Below the pieces are notes generated by a model, which ran no database searches, was not told the DNA's origin, and was given only the letters and a program-made list of their open reading frames with translations. Shown here one piece after another: positions 1 to 7,883 of a stretch of DNA of 52,349 nt. Position 1 is the stretch's first letter. Every line of letters starts with the position of its first letter. Both the position numbers and the translations under genes were made by a program. The DNA comes from Hyphococcus sp. (GTDB lineage Bacteria; Pseudomonadota; Alphaproteobacteria; Caulobacterales; Parvularculaceae), in assembly GCA_021604585.1 (NCBI GenBank), contig BQJG01000019.1:1-52349 (forward strand), written 5' to 3'.

Positions 1-504
1 GTCGATGTGACGCTGGAAGCAATCCGGCAGATGCGAAAGGCGCTTCCCAACCTCAAAGTCGTTGCGTTTGGCGCCAGCCCGCTTTCAAACAAGCTGCCTC
101 TGCCATCCGGCAGTTCATATCATCTCCATCCAGCGCAGCACAAAATTCGCGATATTTACGCCCAGTGCGATGTCTGGATATCGGGCAGCCGAGTCGAGGG
201 GTTTAATTTACCACCTTTGGAGGCAATGGCGTGCCGCACTCCGGTCGTGGCCACGGCGGCTGGCGCGCTGCCTGAACTCGTGCAAAACGGGGCGCAAGGT
301 TATGTCGTTCCCATCGAAGATGCACACGCGCTCGCAGAAAAAACATTGAGCATATTACAGGGGGCCGACGCAGATTGGCGCCGCATGTCCGACGCCGCCT
401 ATGCGACGGCATCGAGCTATAGCTGGGACGATGCAGGAGCTTTGTTTGAAGCGGCTTTGTTAGACGCCGTTGCAGCAGAGCGCAAAGCAAACAACAATAC
501 GTAA
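1..504 (+). CDS. Glycosyltransferase family 4, C-terminal part (5' end outside window)
   Basis: The reading frame is open to the left edge, so this is the C-terminal half of a longer protein; the GTG at 7 is probably not the start. About 167 codons are visible. They carry the GT4/GT-B C-terminal donor-binding signature: GSRVEGFNLPPLEAMACRTP, containing the E-x7-E type acidic pair, followed by PVVATAAGALPE and a short helix-rich tail. Such enzymes transfer a sugar from a nucleotide-sugar to a growing glycan at the cytoplasmic face of the membrane. The donor and acceptor cannot be read from the sequence. Two sulfotransferase genes follow on the same strand after a 124-base gap, which suggests a locus for making and sulfating a surface or secreted polysaccharide. 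This is inferred from context only. Confidence 0.85.
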   Translation, partial: VDVTLEAIRQMRKALPNLKVVAFGASPLSNKLPLPSGSSYHLHPAQHKIRDIYAQCDVWISGSRVEGFNLPPLEAMACRTPVVATAAGALPELVQNGAQGYVVPIEDAHALAEKTLSILQGADADWRRMSDAAYATASSYSWDDAGALFEAALLDAVAAERKANNNT

Positions 505-628
505 CGTCGGAAGCCTTATCTCTTTGACTTAAATTTATTGCCTGATCCAACACTTCACCGCATTCCAGGAACATTCCGCCGCATTGGGCTTTCGTTTTGC
601 GCCGTTAAAGCGAAGCATGGAGAAAACC

Positions 629-1444
629 ATGCATTGCGTTTCAGGGTGGGTCGTGACTGACGGCGGCGATTTAGTATTTATTGGCGGCGCTCCGAGATCG
701 GGAACGACATTGTTGCGCGCCATTATCGGCGCTAGCAGTGACATCGCATGCGGTCCTGAGCTGCGCGTGATCCCATCTCTATGCAGCCTCACCGAAAACA
801 TATTGCGCATCTCCGGTGAAACGCTCTCCGCCAGTTATGGCGTCAGCGGCGCACACCTTGACCGTCAAGCGGCGATCGCAATTTCATCATTCCTCCGGCC
901 TCTGAAAGCCAAGACCGGCGCCGCGCGGGCGGCTGAAAAAACACCGACAAATGCATTACACTTCAAAACGTTGCGACGGGTGTTCCCGAAAGCAAGAATA
1001 GTCAGCATTGTTCGCGATGGACGGGATGTCGTTTCTTCGCTTTTGAGCATGAACTGGCGGGATGACCACACAGGCGAGAAAATGGCCGTCACGACATGCC
1101 CGCACATGGCGGCTAATCTTTGGGTCACCAGTGTCGCCAATGATTTTGATATGCGCGGCGACCAGTATTTTTACTCACTGCATTATGAGGATCTGGTGCG
1201 CGACCCAGCCAAAGAAATCGGGGCGCTTTTTGATTTCATGGCCGCGCCGACACCCAATCTGGCGTTGTTTCACAATCGAGCATTCGACGCACTCGAAGGT
1301 GAAAATGAGTTCAGCGCGTCACGCGTCGCCGAGCCAATCGACACCTCTTCCATTGGGCGCTGGCGCAACGACTTAAACCCGGATCAGATCGCCAATGTTG
1401 AAGCTGTCGCCCACCCCTGGCTGAAGCGCTGCGGCTATGTCTGA
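629..1444 (+). CDS. Sulfotransferase family protein
   Basis: A PAPS-dependent sulfotransferase-like protein of 271 residues. Residues about 19-30 form the 5'-phosphosulfate-binding loop (GGAPRSGTTLLR) and residues about 124-136 the 3'-phosphate-binding region (IVSIVRDGRDVVS), both typical of the family. The ATG at 629 is preferred because GGAG lies six bases before it (619-622); an in-frame ATG at 617 and a TTG at 584 have poorer sites. The stop overlaps the next sulfotransferase by eight bases, so the two are translationally coupled. The substrate is unknown. With the upstream glycosyltransferase, sulfation of a glycan is a reasonable inference, but some family members act on other acceptors, including protein tyrosine. 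Confidence 0.85.
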   Translation: MHCVSGWVVTDGGDLVFIGGAPRSGTTLLRAIIGASSDIACGPELRVIPSLCSLTENILRISGETLSASYGVSGAHLDRQAAIAISSFLRPLKAKTGAARAAEKTPTNALHFKTLRRVFPKARIVSIVRDGRDVVSSLLSMNWRDDHTGEKMAVTTCPHMAANLWVTSVANDFDMRGDQYFYSLHYEDLVRDPAKEIGALFDFMAAPTPNLALFHNRAFDALEGENEFSASRVAEPIDTSSIGRWRNDLNPDQIANVEAVAHPWLKRCGYV

Positions 1445-2276
1445 TCGCGCCCGCGAGCGCGGCGCACCTCAACCCACTCACCGCATCGGCGCTGGCATTG
1501 TCTTTGCCGGCGGCTGCCCGCGGAGCGGGCTGACCTTGTTGCGCCGCTTTCTCGCTCGCCATCCGGATATTCTCGCCGGCCCCGATACCGCCATTGCACC
1601 GTCCGTTGCTTTTCAGTGGCGCCATTTCGCTCAGTCACTGGGATCGCTTCATAAGGAATATTTTGACCTCGAGCCTGCGGCCGTTTCCGCCATTTTGGGC
1701 CGGTTTCTGGAAGGCGCGTTGCGGGCGGAGCATGAACGCCGGATCATTCTCGAAAAGACAAGCGTCAATGTCGCCGCCTTCGAAGCGCTCGCCGACATGA
1801 TGCCTCACGCCAAATTCATCCATGTTGTTCGTGACGGCCGGGATGTGGCGGCCTCGCTTTTGCAGCGCGACTGGCGCGACCCTGCGACCGGTCACCCTTT
1901 CGCGCATGTGAGCGATGCGAACGCCGCCATCACGTATTGGGCGTCTTTGATCGCAACAGGCATTGCGGCGGAACGAAAGCTGAGAGCATCCGGGCGGGTT
2001 CTACGGGTCAGATACGAAGATATAGTTCTGCAGCCGGAAGCGACCGTCACGACGATCCTGAATTTCATTGGCGCCGAATGGCCGCCCAGCAAACCACTTG
2101 ATCCGCCGCTCGTTGATTCCGACTATCGCGGCATGGAGCGCGACAGTCTGCCGCTTCTGCAGGGGGCCGTCACCCGCACGCGTGTGGGAAGGTACAAAAC
2201 TGACTTTCCATCGTCACTTCTTCGGCAGATCGAAGAGAGCGGGGGGCCTGCGCTGACGGCGCTGGGGTATCTTTGA
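1437..2276 (+). CDS. Sulfotransferase family protein (second copy)
   Basis: A 279-residue paralogue of the preceding gene. It shows the PAPS loop as AGGCPRSGLTLLRRFL near residue 24 and the 3'-phosphate motif as FIHVVRDGRDVAASLL near residue 125, followed by the same QRDWRDP-type segment found in the neighbour (NWRD). The start ATG at 1437 lies inside the end of the upstream gene (eight-base overlap). The tandem arrangement suggests gene duplication with later divergence, perhaps to sulfate two positions of the same product; this is inference. No signal peptide is visible, so it should act in the cytoplasm where PAPS is available. It is the last gene before tRNA-His; I see no clear terminator directly behind it. 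Confidence 0.85.
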   Translation: MSDRARERGAPQPTHRIGAGIVFAGGCPRSGLTLLRRFLARHPDILAGPDTAIAPSVAFQWRHFAQSLGSLHKEYFDLEPAAVSAILGRFLEGALRAEHERRIILEKTSVNVAAFEALADMMPHAKFIHVVRDGRDVAASLLQRDWRDPATGHPFAHVSDANAAITYWASLIATGIAAERKLRASGRVLRVRYEDIVLQPEATVTTILNFIGAEWPPSKPLDPPLVDSDYRGMERDSLPLLQGAVTRTRVGRYKTDFPSSLLRQIEESGGPALTALGYL

Positions 2277-2402
2277 GCGGGGCCTGATGCGTGGAGTCTG
2301 TGCACCGAGATGTCAGCTGAAACAGTGCGGACACGCGGAGAATTGCGCCGCTTAGTGGCGTTTTGGCCCGCATCAAATGGGGGGAGTGCGGCAAATTCCG
2401 GG

Positions 2403-2431
2403 TTGGCGGCTCGAAAATTCGCTGCTATAGG
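2403..2431 (+). promoter_or_regulatory. Promoter of tRNA-His
   Basis: TTGGCG at 2403-2408 and TATAGG at 2426-2431 are separated by 17 bases, a good match to a housekeeping sigma-70 promoter. Transcription would begin near 2438, giving a leader of about 50 bases before the tRNA. Confidence 0.55.
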
Positions 2432-2487
2432 ACGCTTCTCAATCTTCGCATTATTAGTGCGTTGAATTGCTAGGGGATTTCCCTGGA

Positions 2488-2564
2488 GCCGCCTTAGCTC
2501 AGTTGGTTAGAGCGCCGGTTTGTGGAACCGGAGGTCCTTGGTTCAAGACCAAGAGGCGGTACCA
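2488..2564 (+). tRNA. tRNA-His (GUG), lacking G-1 and carrying A73
   Basis: A complete cloverleaf can be drawn. The acceptor stem GCCGCCT (2488-2494) pairs with AGGCGGT (2554-2560). The anticodon stem CCGGT/ACCGG encloses the loop TTGTGGA with anticodon GTG, and the T stem CTTGG/CCAAG encloses TTCAAGA. CCA is encoded (2562-2564). The base before the stem is A2487, pair 1:72 is G:U and the discriminator is A73, so the almost universal G-1:C73 histidine identity pair is missing. This combination is known from a large clade of Alphaproteobacteria, where a divergent HisRS recognises U72, A73 and the anticodon. Confidence 0.95.
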
Positions 2565-2638
2565 TCAACAGCCGTTCCTTTTTCCTGCTTTTGTTCTTGC
2601 CAGACTGACGGAGCAGTCTGAACGGCGGATTCTCGCCA

Positions 2639-2674
2639 GCGCCGGGCAATTCAAGCACCCGGCGCGCGGTTTTT
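2639..2674 (+). terminator. Rho-independent terminator after tRNA-His
   Basis: An eight-base perfect stem, GCGCCGGG (2639-2646) with CCCGGCGC (2658-2665), has an 11-base loop and is followed by GCGGTTTTT. It ends just before the stop codon of the convergent protease gene. Confidence 0.75.
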
Positions 2675-2682
2675 GACCAGCG

Positions 2683-3459
2683 TCAGGCCCCCGACTTCAG
2701 CAGCGCGATCTCGCGTTTGAGCTGAGCGATGCGGGTTGCATCGGAAGGGTGGGTCGAAAGGAATTCCGGCGGCGCGCCGCTTTTGCTCGCTGACATTTTC
2801 TCCCAGAACTTCACCGCTTCGTTCGGATCATAACCAGCACGCGCCATATAACGGACGCCAAACTTGTCGGCTTCGAGTTCATGCTTGCGCGAGAAGGGCA
2901 GCAACAAACCGACCTGCGCGCCGAGCCCGAGCGCCTGCATGGCGGCCCCGCCAACCTGACTGCCGCCGACCGCGGCGCTGCCAGCGCCAAGGGCCGTTTG
3001 CGCCGCCGCCGTCTGGCTGTAGCGCTCGCCGGAGTGATTGAAGTTCACATGCGCGACTTCGTGGCCCAGCACCGCAGCGATCTGGTCGTCATTATCCATG
3101 ATGTCGAGAATGCCGGTGTAGATCCCGATTTTGCCGCCGGGCAGAGCAAAAGCGTTGAGCTGGTCCGATTTGAAAACCTGAACTTCCCACTCGGCCGGAT
3201 TGCCGCCGGCAGCCTGAATGATTTTCGGCGCGACGCGTTTGACGCGGTTGACATATTTCGCTTCGGTGGTGACGGGTTGCTCCTTTTTCAGATCAGTCCA
3301 CGCCGAGCTGGCCAGTTCCGCCATCTGCCCTTGCGACACAAACAAAAGCTGATTGCGGCCAAGCGTTTCGTTATACGCGCAGCCGGCTGCGGCGAGCACG
3401 CTGAGCAGAGCAAGGCCGCGCGCCAATAAAGCGGGAATTGAGTGCTGATTAATTTTCAT
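2683..3459 (-). CDS. M48 family metalloprotease, lipoprotein
   Basis: A 258-residue exported zinc protease of the LoiP/BepA-like M48 group. The N-terminus is a lipoprotein signal peptide ending in the lipobox AAAGC, with the modified cysteine at residue 27. The zinc site is HEVAH (about 133-137), with the third ligand in the downstream HELEADKFG segment. Family members degrade misassembled outer-membrane proteins in the periplasm; the substrate here is not known. The ATG at 3459 is chosen over the ORF start at 3489 because GGAGGA lies upstream at good distance and the signal peptide then starts properly with MKINQ. It is a single gene facing the tRNA terminator, with its own upstream region of about 100 bases to the HNH gene. 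Confidence 0.9.
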   Translation of the reverse strand: MKINQHSIPALLARGLALLSVLAAAGCAYNETLGRNQLLFVSQGQMAELASSAWTDLKKEQPVTTEAKYVNRVKRVAPKIIQAAGGNPAEWEVQVFKSDQLNAFALPGGKIGIYTGILDIMDNDDQIAAVLGHEVAHVNFNHSGERYSQTAAAQTALGAGSAAVGGSQVGGAAMQALGLGAQVGLLLPFSRKHELEADKFGVRYMARAGYDPNEAVKFWEKMSASKSGAPPEFLSTHPSDATRIAQLKREIALLKSGA

Positions 3460-3563
3460 GGGCGCTTCCTCCGTCCGTGACCACAACAAATGCGATCATA
3501 GGCCAGACGAGCCCACGCCTCAATGTGATCGGAAGCGGAACATAGGGGCGGATTGAACTGAAA

Positions 3564-4130
3564 TTATGGCTCCAGCTCGCAATCCCAATAGAGAAAATCC
3601 TGCCAGCTCTCATGCAGGTAGTGCGGCGGGAAGGCGCGGCCACGCTCATTCAGCTCGAACATAGTCGGCCGTTGCGGCTCGCGGGCGGGAAACATTCTCG
3701 CTTCGCGCGGCGTGCGGCCGCCTTTTTTGATGTTGCAGCCCGAACAGGCGGCGACGATATTTTCCCATGTGGTGCGGCCGCCCTGCGAACGCGGCACGAC
3801 GTGATCAAAGGTCAGCAGATCGCGCGCGCCTGAGCCGCAATACTGGCATAGAAATCTGTCGCGCAGGAACACATTAAATCGCGTGAAGGCCGGCGAACGC
3901 GAATGGCTGACATAGGTCTTCAGCGACACCACCGACGGCAGGCGCATCTCAAAATTCATGCTGCGCACTTTGGTTTCATATTGCGCAACCACATCAACGC
4001 GGTCGAGGAATACGGCCTTCAGCGTGTCCTGCCATGACCAGAGCGATAATGGAAAATAACTGAGCGGGCGAAAGTCTGCATTCAGAACAAGCGCCGGACA
4101 GGCTTCAGGGGTGCGGTGCGCAACAGTCAT
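3564..4130 (-). CDS. HNH endonuclease family protein
   Basis: A 188-residue protein with an HNH nuclease fold in its second half: a CQYCG zinc knuckle, the FDHVVPRSQGG segment with the catalytic-type histidine, the central asparagine in WENIVAACSGCN and a second cysteine pair. The N-terminal half (ALVLNADFRPLSYFPLSLWS) is typical of a widespread, single-copy alphaproteobacterial HNH family of unknown biological role, so it is not obviously a mobile intron or toxin. The ATG at 4130 is preceded by GGGAGG. No partner methylase or immunity gene is adjacent. Confidence 0.85.
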   Translation of the reverse strand: MTVAHRTPEACPALVLNADFRPLSYFPLSLWSWQDTLKAVFLDRVDVVAQYETKVRSMNFEMRLPSVVSLKTYVSHSRSPAFTRFNVFLRDRFLCQYCGSGARDLLTFDHVVPRSQGGRTTWENIVAACSGCNIKKGGRTPREARMFPAREPQRPTMFELNERGRAFPPHYLHESWQDFLYWDCELEP

Positions 4131-4313
4131 CAGCGCGCCTCCCGCGAGGCAATTCGTCTAGTCCAACAATGTTGACTCAAACTCGTGAAAGCGGGAACTC
4201 CCCTGCTGTCGGTTCAGTTTAGCGGGTTCTCTTGCACTATGCCTATATATGATTCTGCATGACAGAAGTTTGAAGCTGCCGGCGATATTTTCGCAACACC
4301 TGAAATTAACTCC

Positions 4314-5030
4314 CTAAATTGGCGTTCTGCCGCGAATATGGGCGTAGTAAGTCCATAAAATATGCGCCGCGACGCCGCGATAGGGCCGCCATTTTATGGC
4401 CCTGCCGTCCAAAACTTTCATGTCCGGTTCGGGGGCCCGAAGACGCGCGGCGCGGTAAGCGCCAAGCAGCGCCACGTCGCCGGGCGGCCAGATATCGACC
4501 CGGCCCTCGCAAAACAAGAGATAAATCGCCGCCGTCCACGGACCAATGCCTTTGATCTTTTGCAACGCAATGGAGGCGTCCTGATCTTTCAAACCAGCGA
4601 GCGTCACCTCATCAATCTCGCCGGCGGACCATTGTTCGGCGAGCGCGGTCACATAGCGCACCTTGGGCCCGGATAGTCCAAAGCCGCGCAAACCGTCTTC
4701 ACCCTGACGAAGGGCGTGGACCGGGTCTGTGCAATCCATGCCCGCCTGACAGCGCGCCCAGATCGCCTGCGCGCTGGCGACGGAAACCTGCTGTTCGACA
4801 ATAATGCGGAACAGCGCCTCGAACCCGCCGGGGCGGCGGCGGATATGCGGCTCGCCAATGGCGCCGAGGGCGCGGGCAAGCGCTGTGTCTTTTTTTGCGA
4901 GCGCCGCGCAGGCCGCACTCGTATCGCCAAAGACATCAAGGCGCGGTTCTTGCGTTTTCGCTTCAGGAATTTTGCGCGCCGATCTTGTCCTGGGTTTTGG
5001 TGTCAAAGTCGCTGGCGTCATGGCGTTCAT
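4314..5030 (-). CDS. DNA-3-methyladenine glycosylase II (AlkA-like)
   Basis: A HhH-GPD superfamily base-excision glycosylase of about 238 residues that removes alkylated bases from DNA. The diagnostic parts are IIVEQQVSVASAQ in the N-terminal helical domain, the helix-hairpin-helix LQKIKGIGPWTAAIYLL, and the WPPGDVALLGA segment containing the catalytic aspartate. No regulatory Ada-like domain is present. The start lies inside the 3' end of the upstream GST gene: ATG at 5030 (or 5021) gives an overlap of about 60-70 bases in another frame. There is no start codon downstream that would keep the whole domain. The overlap suggests co-expression with the glutathione transferase, a pairing that would make sense in electrophile defence (inference). 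Confidence 0.88.
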   Translation of the reverse strand: MNAMTPATLTPKPRTRSARKIPEAKTQEPRLDVFGDTSAACAALAKKDTALARALGAIGEPHIRRRPGGFEALFRIIVEQQVSVASAQAIWARCQAGMDCTDPVHALRQGEDGLRGFGLSGPKVRYVTALAEQWSAGEIDEVTLAGLKDQDASIALQKIKGIGPWTAAIYLLFCEGRVDIWPPGDVALLGAYRAARLRAPEPDMKVLDGRAIKWRPYRGVAAHILWTYYAHIRGRTPI

Positions 5031-5841
5031 GCAATTGCGTTTCCGGTTCGCCAAAGGCGCGGTTGACCATGCGGCCGCGCTTCACCGCCGGCCGTTCAAA
5101 AAGGTCGTTGGCCCAGCGCAGGACATTTTTATATTCATGCACCTGCAAAAATTCCGCGGCATCATAAAGTTTGCCCAGCACCATGGCGCCATACCACGGC
5201 CAGATCGCCATATCCGCGATGGTGTATTCATCACCGGAAATGTATTTGTGGTTCGCCAGTTGACGATCAAGCACATCGAGCTGGCGTTTTACTTCCATCG
5301 CATAGCGGTTGATCGGATATTCAAATTTTTCCGGCGCGTAAGCATAAAAATGCCCGAAGCCGCCGCCAAGAAACGGCGCCGAGCCCATTTGCCAGAACAG
5401 CCAGGACATCACTTCCGCACGCGCGGCCGGCTCGGCCGGCAGGAAGGCGCCGAATTTTTCCGCGAGATAAACAAGGATGGCGCCGGATTCAAAAACCCGC
5501 ACCGGCTTTGCGCCTGAGCGATCAAGCAGCGCAGGGATTTTCGAATTCGGGTTAATTTCGACAAAGCCGCTGGAGAATTGCGCGCCTTCGCTGATATTGA
5601 TCAGCCAAGCGTCATACTCCGCGCCGGCATGCCCACGCGCCAGCAGCTCCTCCAGCATGATTGTCACTTTCACGCCGTTGGGCGTTGCGAGCGAGTGAAG
5701 CTGCAAAGGGTGTTTTCCGACGGGCAGGGTCTTTTCGTGCGTCGGTCCGGCGATGGGCCGATTGATGCTCGCCCAGTTGCCGCCGCTCTCCTTGTCCCAG
5801 GTCCAGATCTTCGGCGGCGTGTAGGCGGTTGTTTCAGTCAT
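4963..5841 (-). CDS. yghU: Glutathione S-transferase, YghU type (nu class)
   Basis: A 292-residue glutathione transferase with the long N-terminal extension characteristic of YghU (KIWTWDKESGGNWASINRPI, then PVGKHPLQLHSLATPNGVKV). It is followed by the thioredoxin-like domain, with FVEINPNSKIPALLD and the glutathione-binding VFESGAILVYLAEKFG, then an all-helical C-terminal domain. E. coli YghU binds two glutathione molecules and has disulfide-bond reductase and peroxidase activity. The ATG at 5841 follows AAGGA and is chosen over the ORF start at 5862. Its end overlaps the alkA-like gene. Glutathione synthesis (glutamate-cysteine ligase) is encoded about 600 bases away on the same strand. Confidence 0.9.
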   Translation of the reverse strand: MTETTAYTPPKIWTWDKESGGNWASINRPIAGPTHEKTLPVGKHPLQLHSLATPNGVKVTIMLEELLARGHAGAEYDAWLINISEGAQFSSGFVEINPNSKIPALLDRSGAKPVRVFESGAILVYLAEKFGAFLPAEPAARAEVMSWLFWQMGSAPFLGGGFGHFYAYAPEKFEYPINRYAMEVKRQLDVLDRQLANHKYISGDEYTIADMAIWPWYGAMVLGKLYDAAEFLQVHEYKNVLRWANDLFERPAVKRGRMVNRAFGEPETQLHERHDASDFDTKTQDKIGAQNS

Positions 5842-5966
5842 TACGGAATCCTTGTAAATCACTCAAAGCAGTCACATAGGGCGGCGTCGCGTGAATAAAA
5901 GCCGGAGCATAATGCAATGCACGGCAACGTGATTTCAAACCTGTCGGCCGCCTAGCCATCGCCATT

Positions 5967-6371
5967 TCAGTCGTTTCGTGTAGTCTTCGCATTAATCTTT
6001 GTTTCACGCCTTAAACTCATCGCCTGATCGAGAATGGCATCAACCACGCCGTCAACGTTGTGATAGATATCATAATTCCAAAAACGAATGACGCAGATGT
6101 TTTTTCGTTCGAGAAATTTTGTCCTGACCAAATTGTGAGCCACAATTTTGGGAAACCCGTGCTGATCGCCGTCAAGTTCAACGCAAAGCCTCACTTCGGG
6201 GCAATAAAAGTCGAGGACATAAGAACCAATCGGGTGCTGGCGACGAAATCGGAATCCATGTTGTTGATTACCTTTCAGCCGGAACCAAAGCCTTCTTTCT
6301 GCGCTCGTTGCATTATTTCTCAATGCTTGTGCGCGTTCAGTTTTCAGCGGCGTTCGGTCAAACCTTGACAT
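5967..6371 (-). CDS. DUF559 domain protein (endonuclease-like)
   Basis: A 134-residue DUF559 (COG2852) protein. This family has a very-short-patch-repair/restriction-endonuclease-like fold. Seen here are RRLWFRLKGNQQHGFRFRRQ, then VLDFYCPEVRLCVELDGDQH, which contains the acidic D...E-x-D core, and a C-terminal VIRFWNYDI. The biological role is unknown. DUF559 genes often sit beside palindromic repeats and move between loci; here a perfect 11-bp palindrome lies immediately upstream. The ATG at 6371 has only a weak GGAA site. Confidence 0.85.
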   Translation of the reverse strand: MSRFDRTPLKTERAQALRNNATSAERRLWFRLKGNQQHGFRFRRQHPIGSYVLDFYCPEVRLCVELDGDQHGFPKIVAHNLVRTKFLERKNICVIRFWNYDIYHNVDGVVDAILDQAMSLRRETKINAKTTRND

Positions 6372-6384
6372 TAGCGTTCCGCTT

Positions 6385-6409
6385 CACCTCCCCTTTTCAA
6401 GGGGAGGTG
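6385..6409. repeat. Perfect palindromic element (11-bp arms)
   Basis: CACCTCCCCTT, a three-base loop and AAGGGGAGGTG form an uninterrupted 11-bp stem between the glutamate-cysteine ligase gene and the DUF559 gene. No T-tract follows on either strand, so it looks like a palindromic repeat or RNA processing/stability element rather than a standard terminator. Confidence 0.75.
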
Positions 6410-6414
6410 CCAAA

Positions 6415-7788
6415 TCAATATTTGCACCCTTCATAAAGCTTCTTCGCATCGCCGCCGAGATCCTCAAGGAAATGTTTCACCGTAAATTCGCCCATGGTGA
6501 CGCCGCTTTTGGCGATTTTCACCAGCGGATCGAGATAGGTGGTTTCGTCTTCTTTCAAGTTCCCCATGCGCGCGCGTTTTTTAAGGCCGGCGCGGGAAAT
6601 CTCCAGAACCTCAAGCGCCACATCCTGCACGGTGCGCGATCCGATCTTCGCGTTAAACCCGAATCTTGCGGCGTCATCGCGCAAGGTCTCGCGCATTTCC
6701 GTGGTCCAGTCTTTCGCCACATCCCATGCGGCGTCGAGCGCATCTTGCTCATATAAAAGCCCGACCCAGAACGCCGGCAGCGCGCAGATGCGCGCCCATG
6801 GCCCGCCATCGGCGCCGCGCATTTCGAGAAAAGTTTTGAGGCGCACTTCCGGGAACGCGGTCGACAAATGATCTTCCCAATCTTCCATGGTCGGCAGCTC
6901 GCCGGGCGCCGCTGGAAGTTTTCCCTTGATCAAATCGCGGAACGACATGCCCGCTGCATCGATAAACTTGTTATTGCGGCGCAGGAAATACATCGGCACG
7001 TCGAGCATATAATCGCGATAACGCTCAAACCCGAAACCGTCTTCAAAAACGAAATTCAAAAGCCCGGTGCGATCAGCATCGGTGTCGGTCCAGATATGCG
7101 CGCGCCAGGACGCGTAGCCGGAATCTTTTCCTTCAACCAATCCGGAATTGGCGAACAGCGCCGTCGCAATTGGTTGCAAGGCCAGCGACGTGCGGAACTT
7201 CTTCACCATGTCGGCCTCAGACGCGAAGTCGAGATTAACCTGCACCGTGCAAGTCCGGTGCATCATGTCGAGGCCGAGCGAGCCGACCTTCGGCATGTAA
7301 TTGCGCATAATGGTGTAACGCGATTTCGGCATTTGCGGAATTTCCGCGCGCGTCCATGTGGGCGTATGGCCCATCCCCAAAAACGCAACGCCCAGCGGAT
7401 CACAAACCGCTTTCACCGCATCGAGATGGCGATGCACCTCGTCGCAGGTCTGGTGAATGTTTTCGAGCGGCGCGCCGGAGAGTTCAAACTGTCCGCCGGG
7501 CTCGAGGCTGACGCTGGCGCCTTCGCCTTTCAATCCGATGGGGAGATTGTTCTCGGCGATGATCTCCCAGCCGGTTTCCTCGCCCAGCTTTTCCAGAATC
7601 GCGCGGATGCCAGTCTCACCCTCATAAGGCACCGGCTTCAGCGATGTGCGGCAAAACACGAATTTTTCGTGCTCGGTGCCGATGCGCCATTGCCCTTTCG
7701 GTTTACAGCCGCTGGCGAGATGCGCCGTCAGCTGATCCAGCGATTCGATGGGCGGCAAGGCGCCGGTCTGTTCTTTGGCGGTTGTCAA
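6415..7788 (-). CDS. gshA: Glutamate-cysteine ligase (plant/alphaproteobacterial type)
   Basis: Catalyses the ATP-dependent first step of glutathione synthesis, joining cysteine to the gamma-carboxyl of glutamate. The 457-residue protein belongs to the GCS2 family of the plant/alphaproteobacterial type: IGTEHEKFVF near the N-terminus, VSLEPGGQFELSGAPLENIH, the MGHTPTW and MPKSRYTIMRNYMP segments, and MHRTCTVQVNLDF. I place the start at a TTG (7788-7786), because GGAGAG lies just upstream and the protein then begins MTTAKEQ as in homologues. The longer frame to 7920 would run into rsmE and adds an unconserved basic tail. With this start, a 95-base gap separates it from rsmE upstream. Confidence 0.92.
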   Translation of the reverse strand: MTTAKEQTGALPPIESLDQLTAHLASGCKPKGQWRIGTEHEKFVFCRTSLKPVPYEGETGIRAILEKLGEETGWEIIAENNLPIGLKGEGASVSLEPGGQFELSGAPLENIHQTCDEVHRHLDAVKAVCDPLGVAFLGMGHTPTWTRAEIPQMPKSRYTIMRNYMPKVGSLGLDMMHRTCTVQVNLDFASEADMVKKFRTSLALQPIATALFANSGLVEGKDSGYASWRAHIWTDTDADRTGLLNFVFEDGFGFERYRDYMLDVPMYFLRRNNKFIDAAGMSFRDLIKGKLPAAPGELPTMEDWEDHLSTAFPEVRLKTFLEMRGADGGPWARICALPAFWVGLLYEQDALDAAWDVAKDWTTEMRETLRDDAARFGFNAKIGSRTVQDVALEVLEISRAGLKKRARMGNLKEDETTYLDPLVKIAKSGVTMGEFTVKHFLEDLGGDAKKLYEGCKY

Positions 7789-7883
7789 AATTCTCTCCAG
7801 AAACGGGCGCGTCGCCTTTTTAGTTTGCTCTATCCCGTGATGCGCCAATCGCCAAGCCTGACGCGCATCACGCTCGCGTGCGG

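Noticed and set aside
2467..2676. 69-residue plus-strand open frame
   Set aside because: It runs straight through tRNA-His and its terminator; no family resemblance.
4804..5517. 237-residue plus-strand open frame
   Set aside because: Antisense to the AlkA-like and GST genes; no motif.
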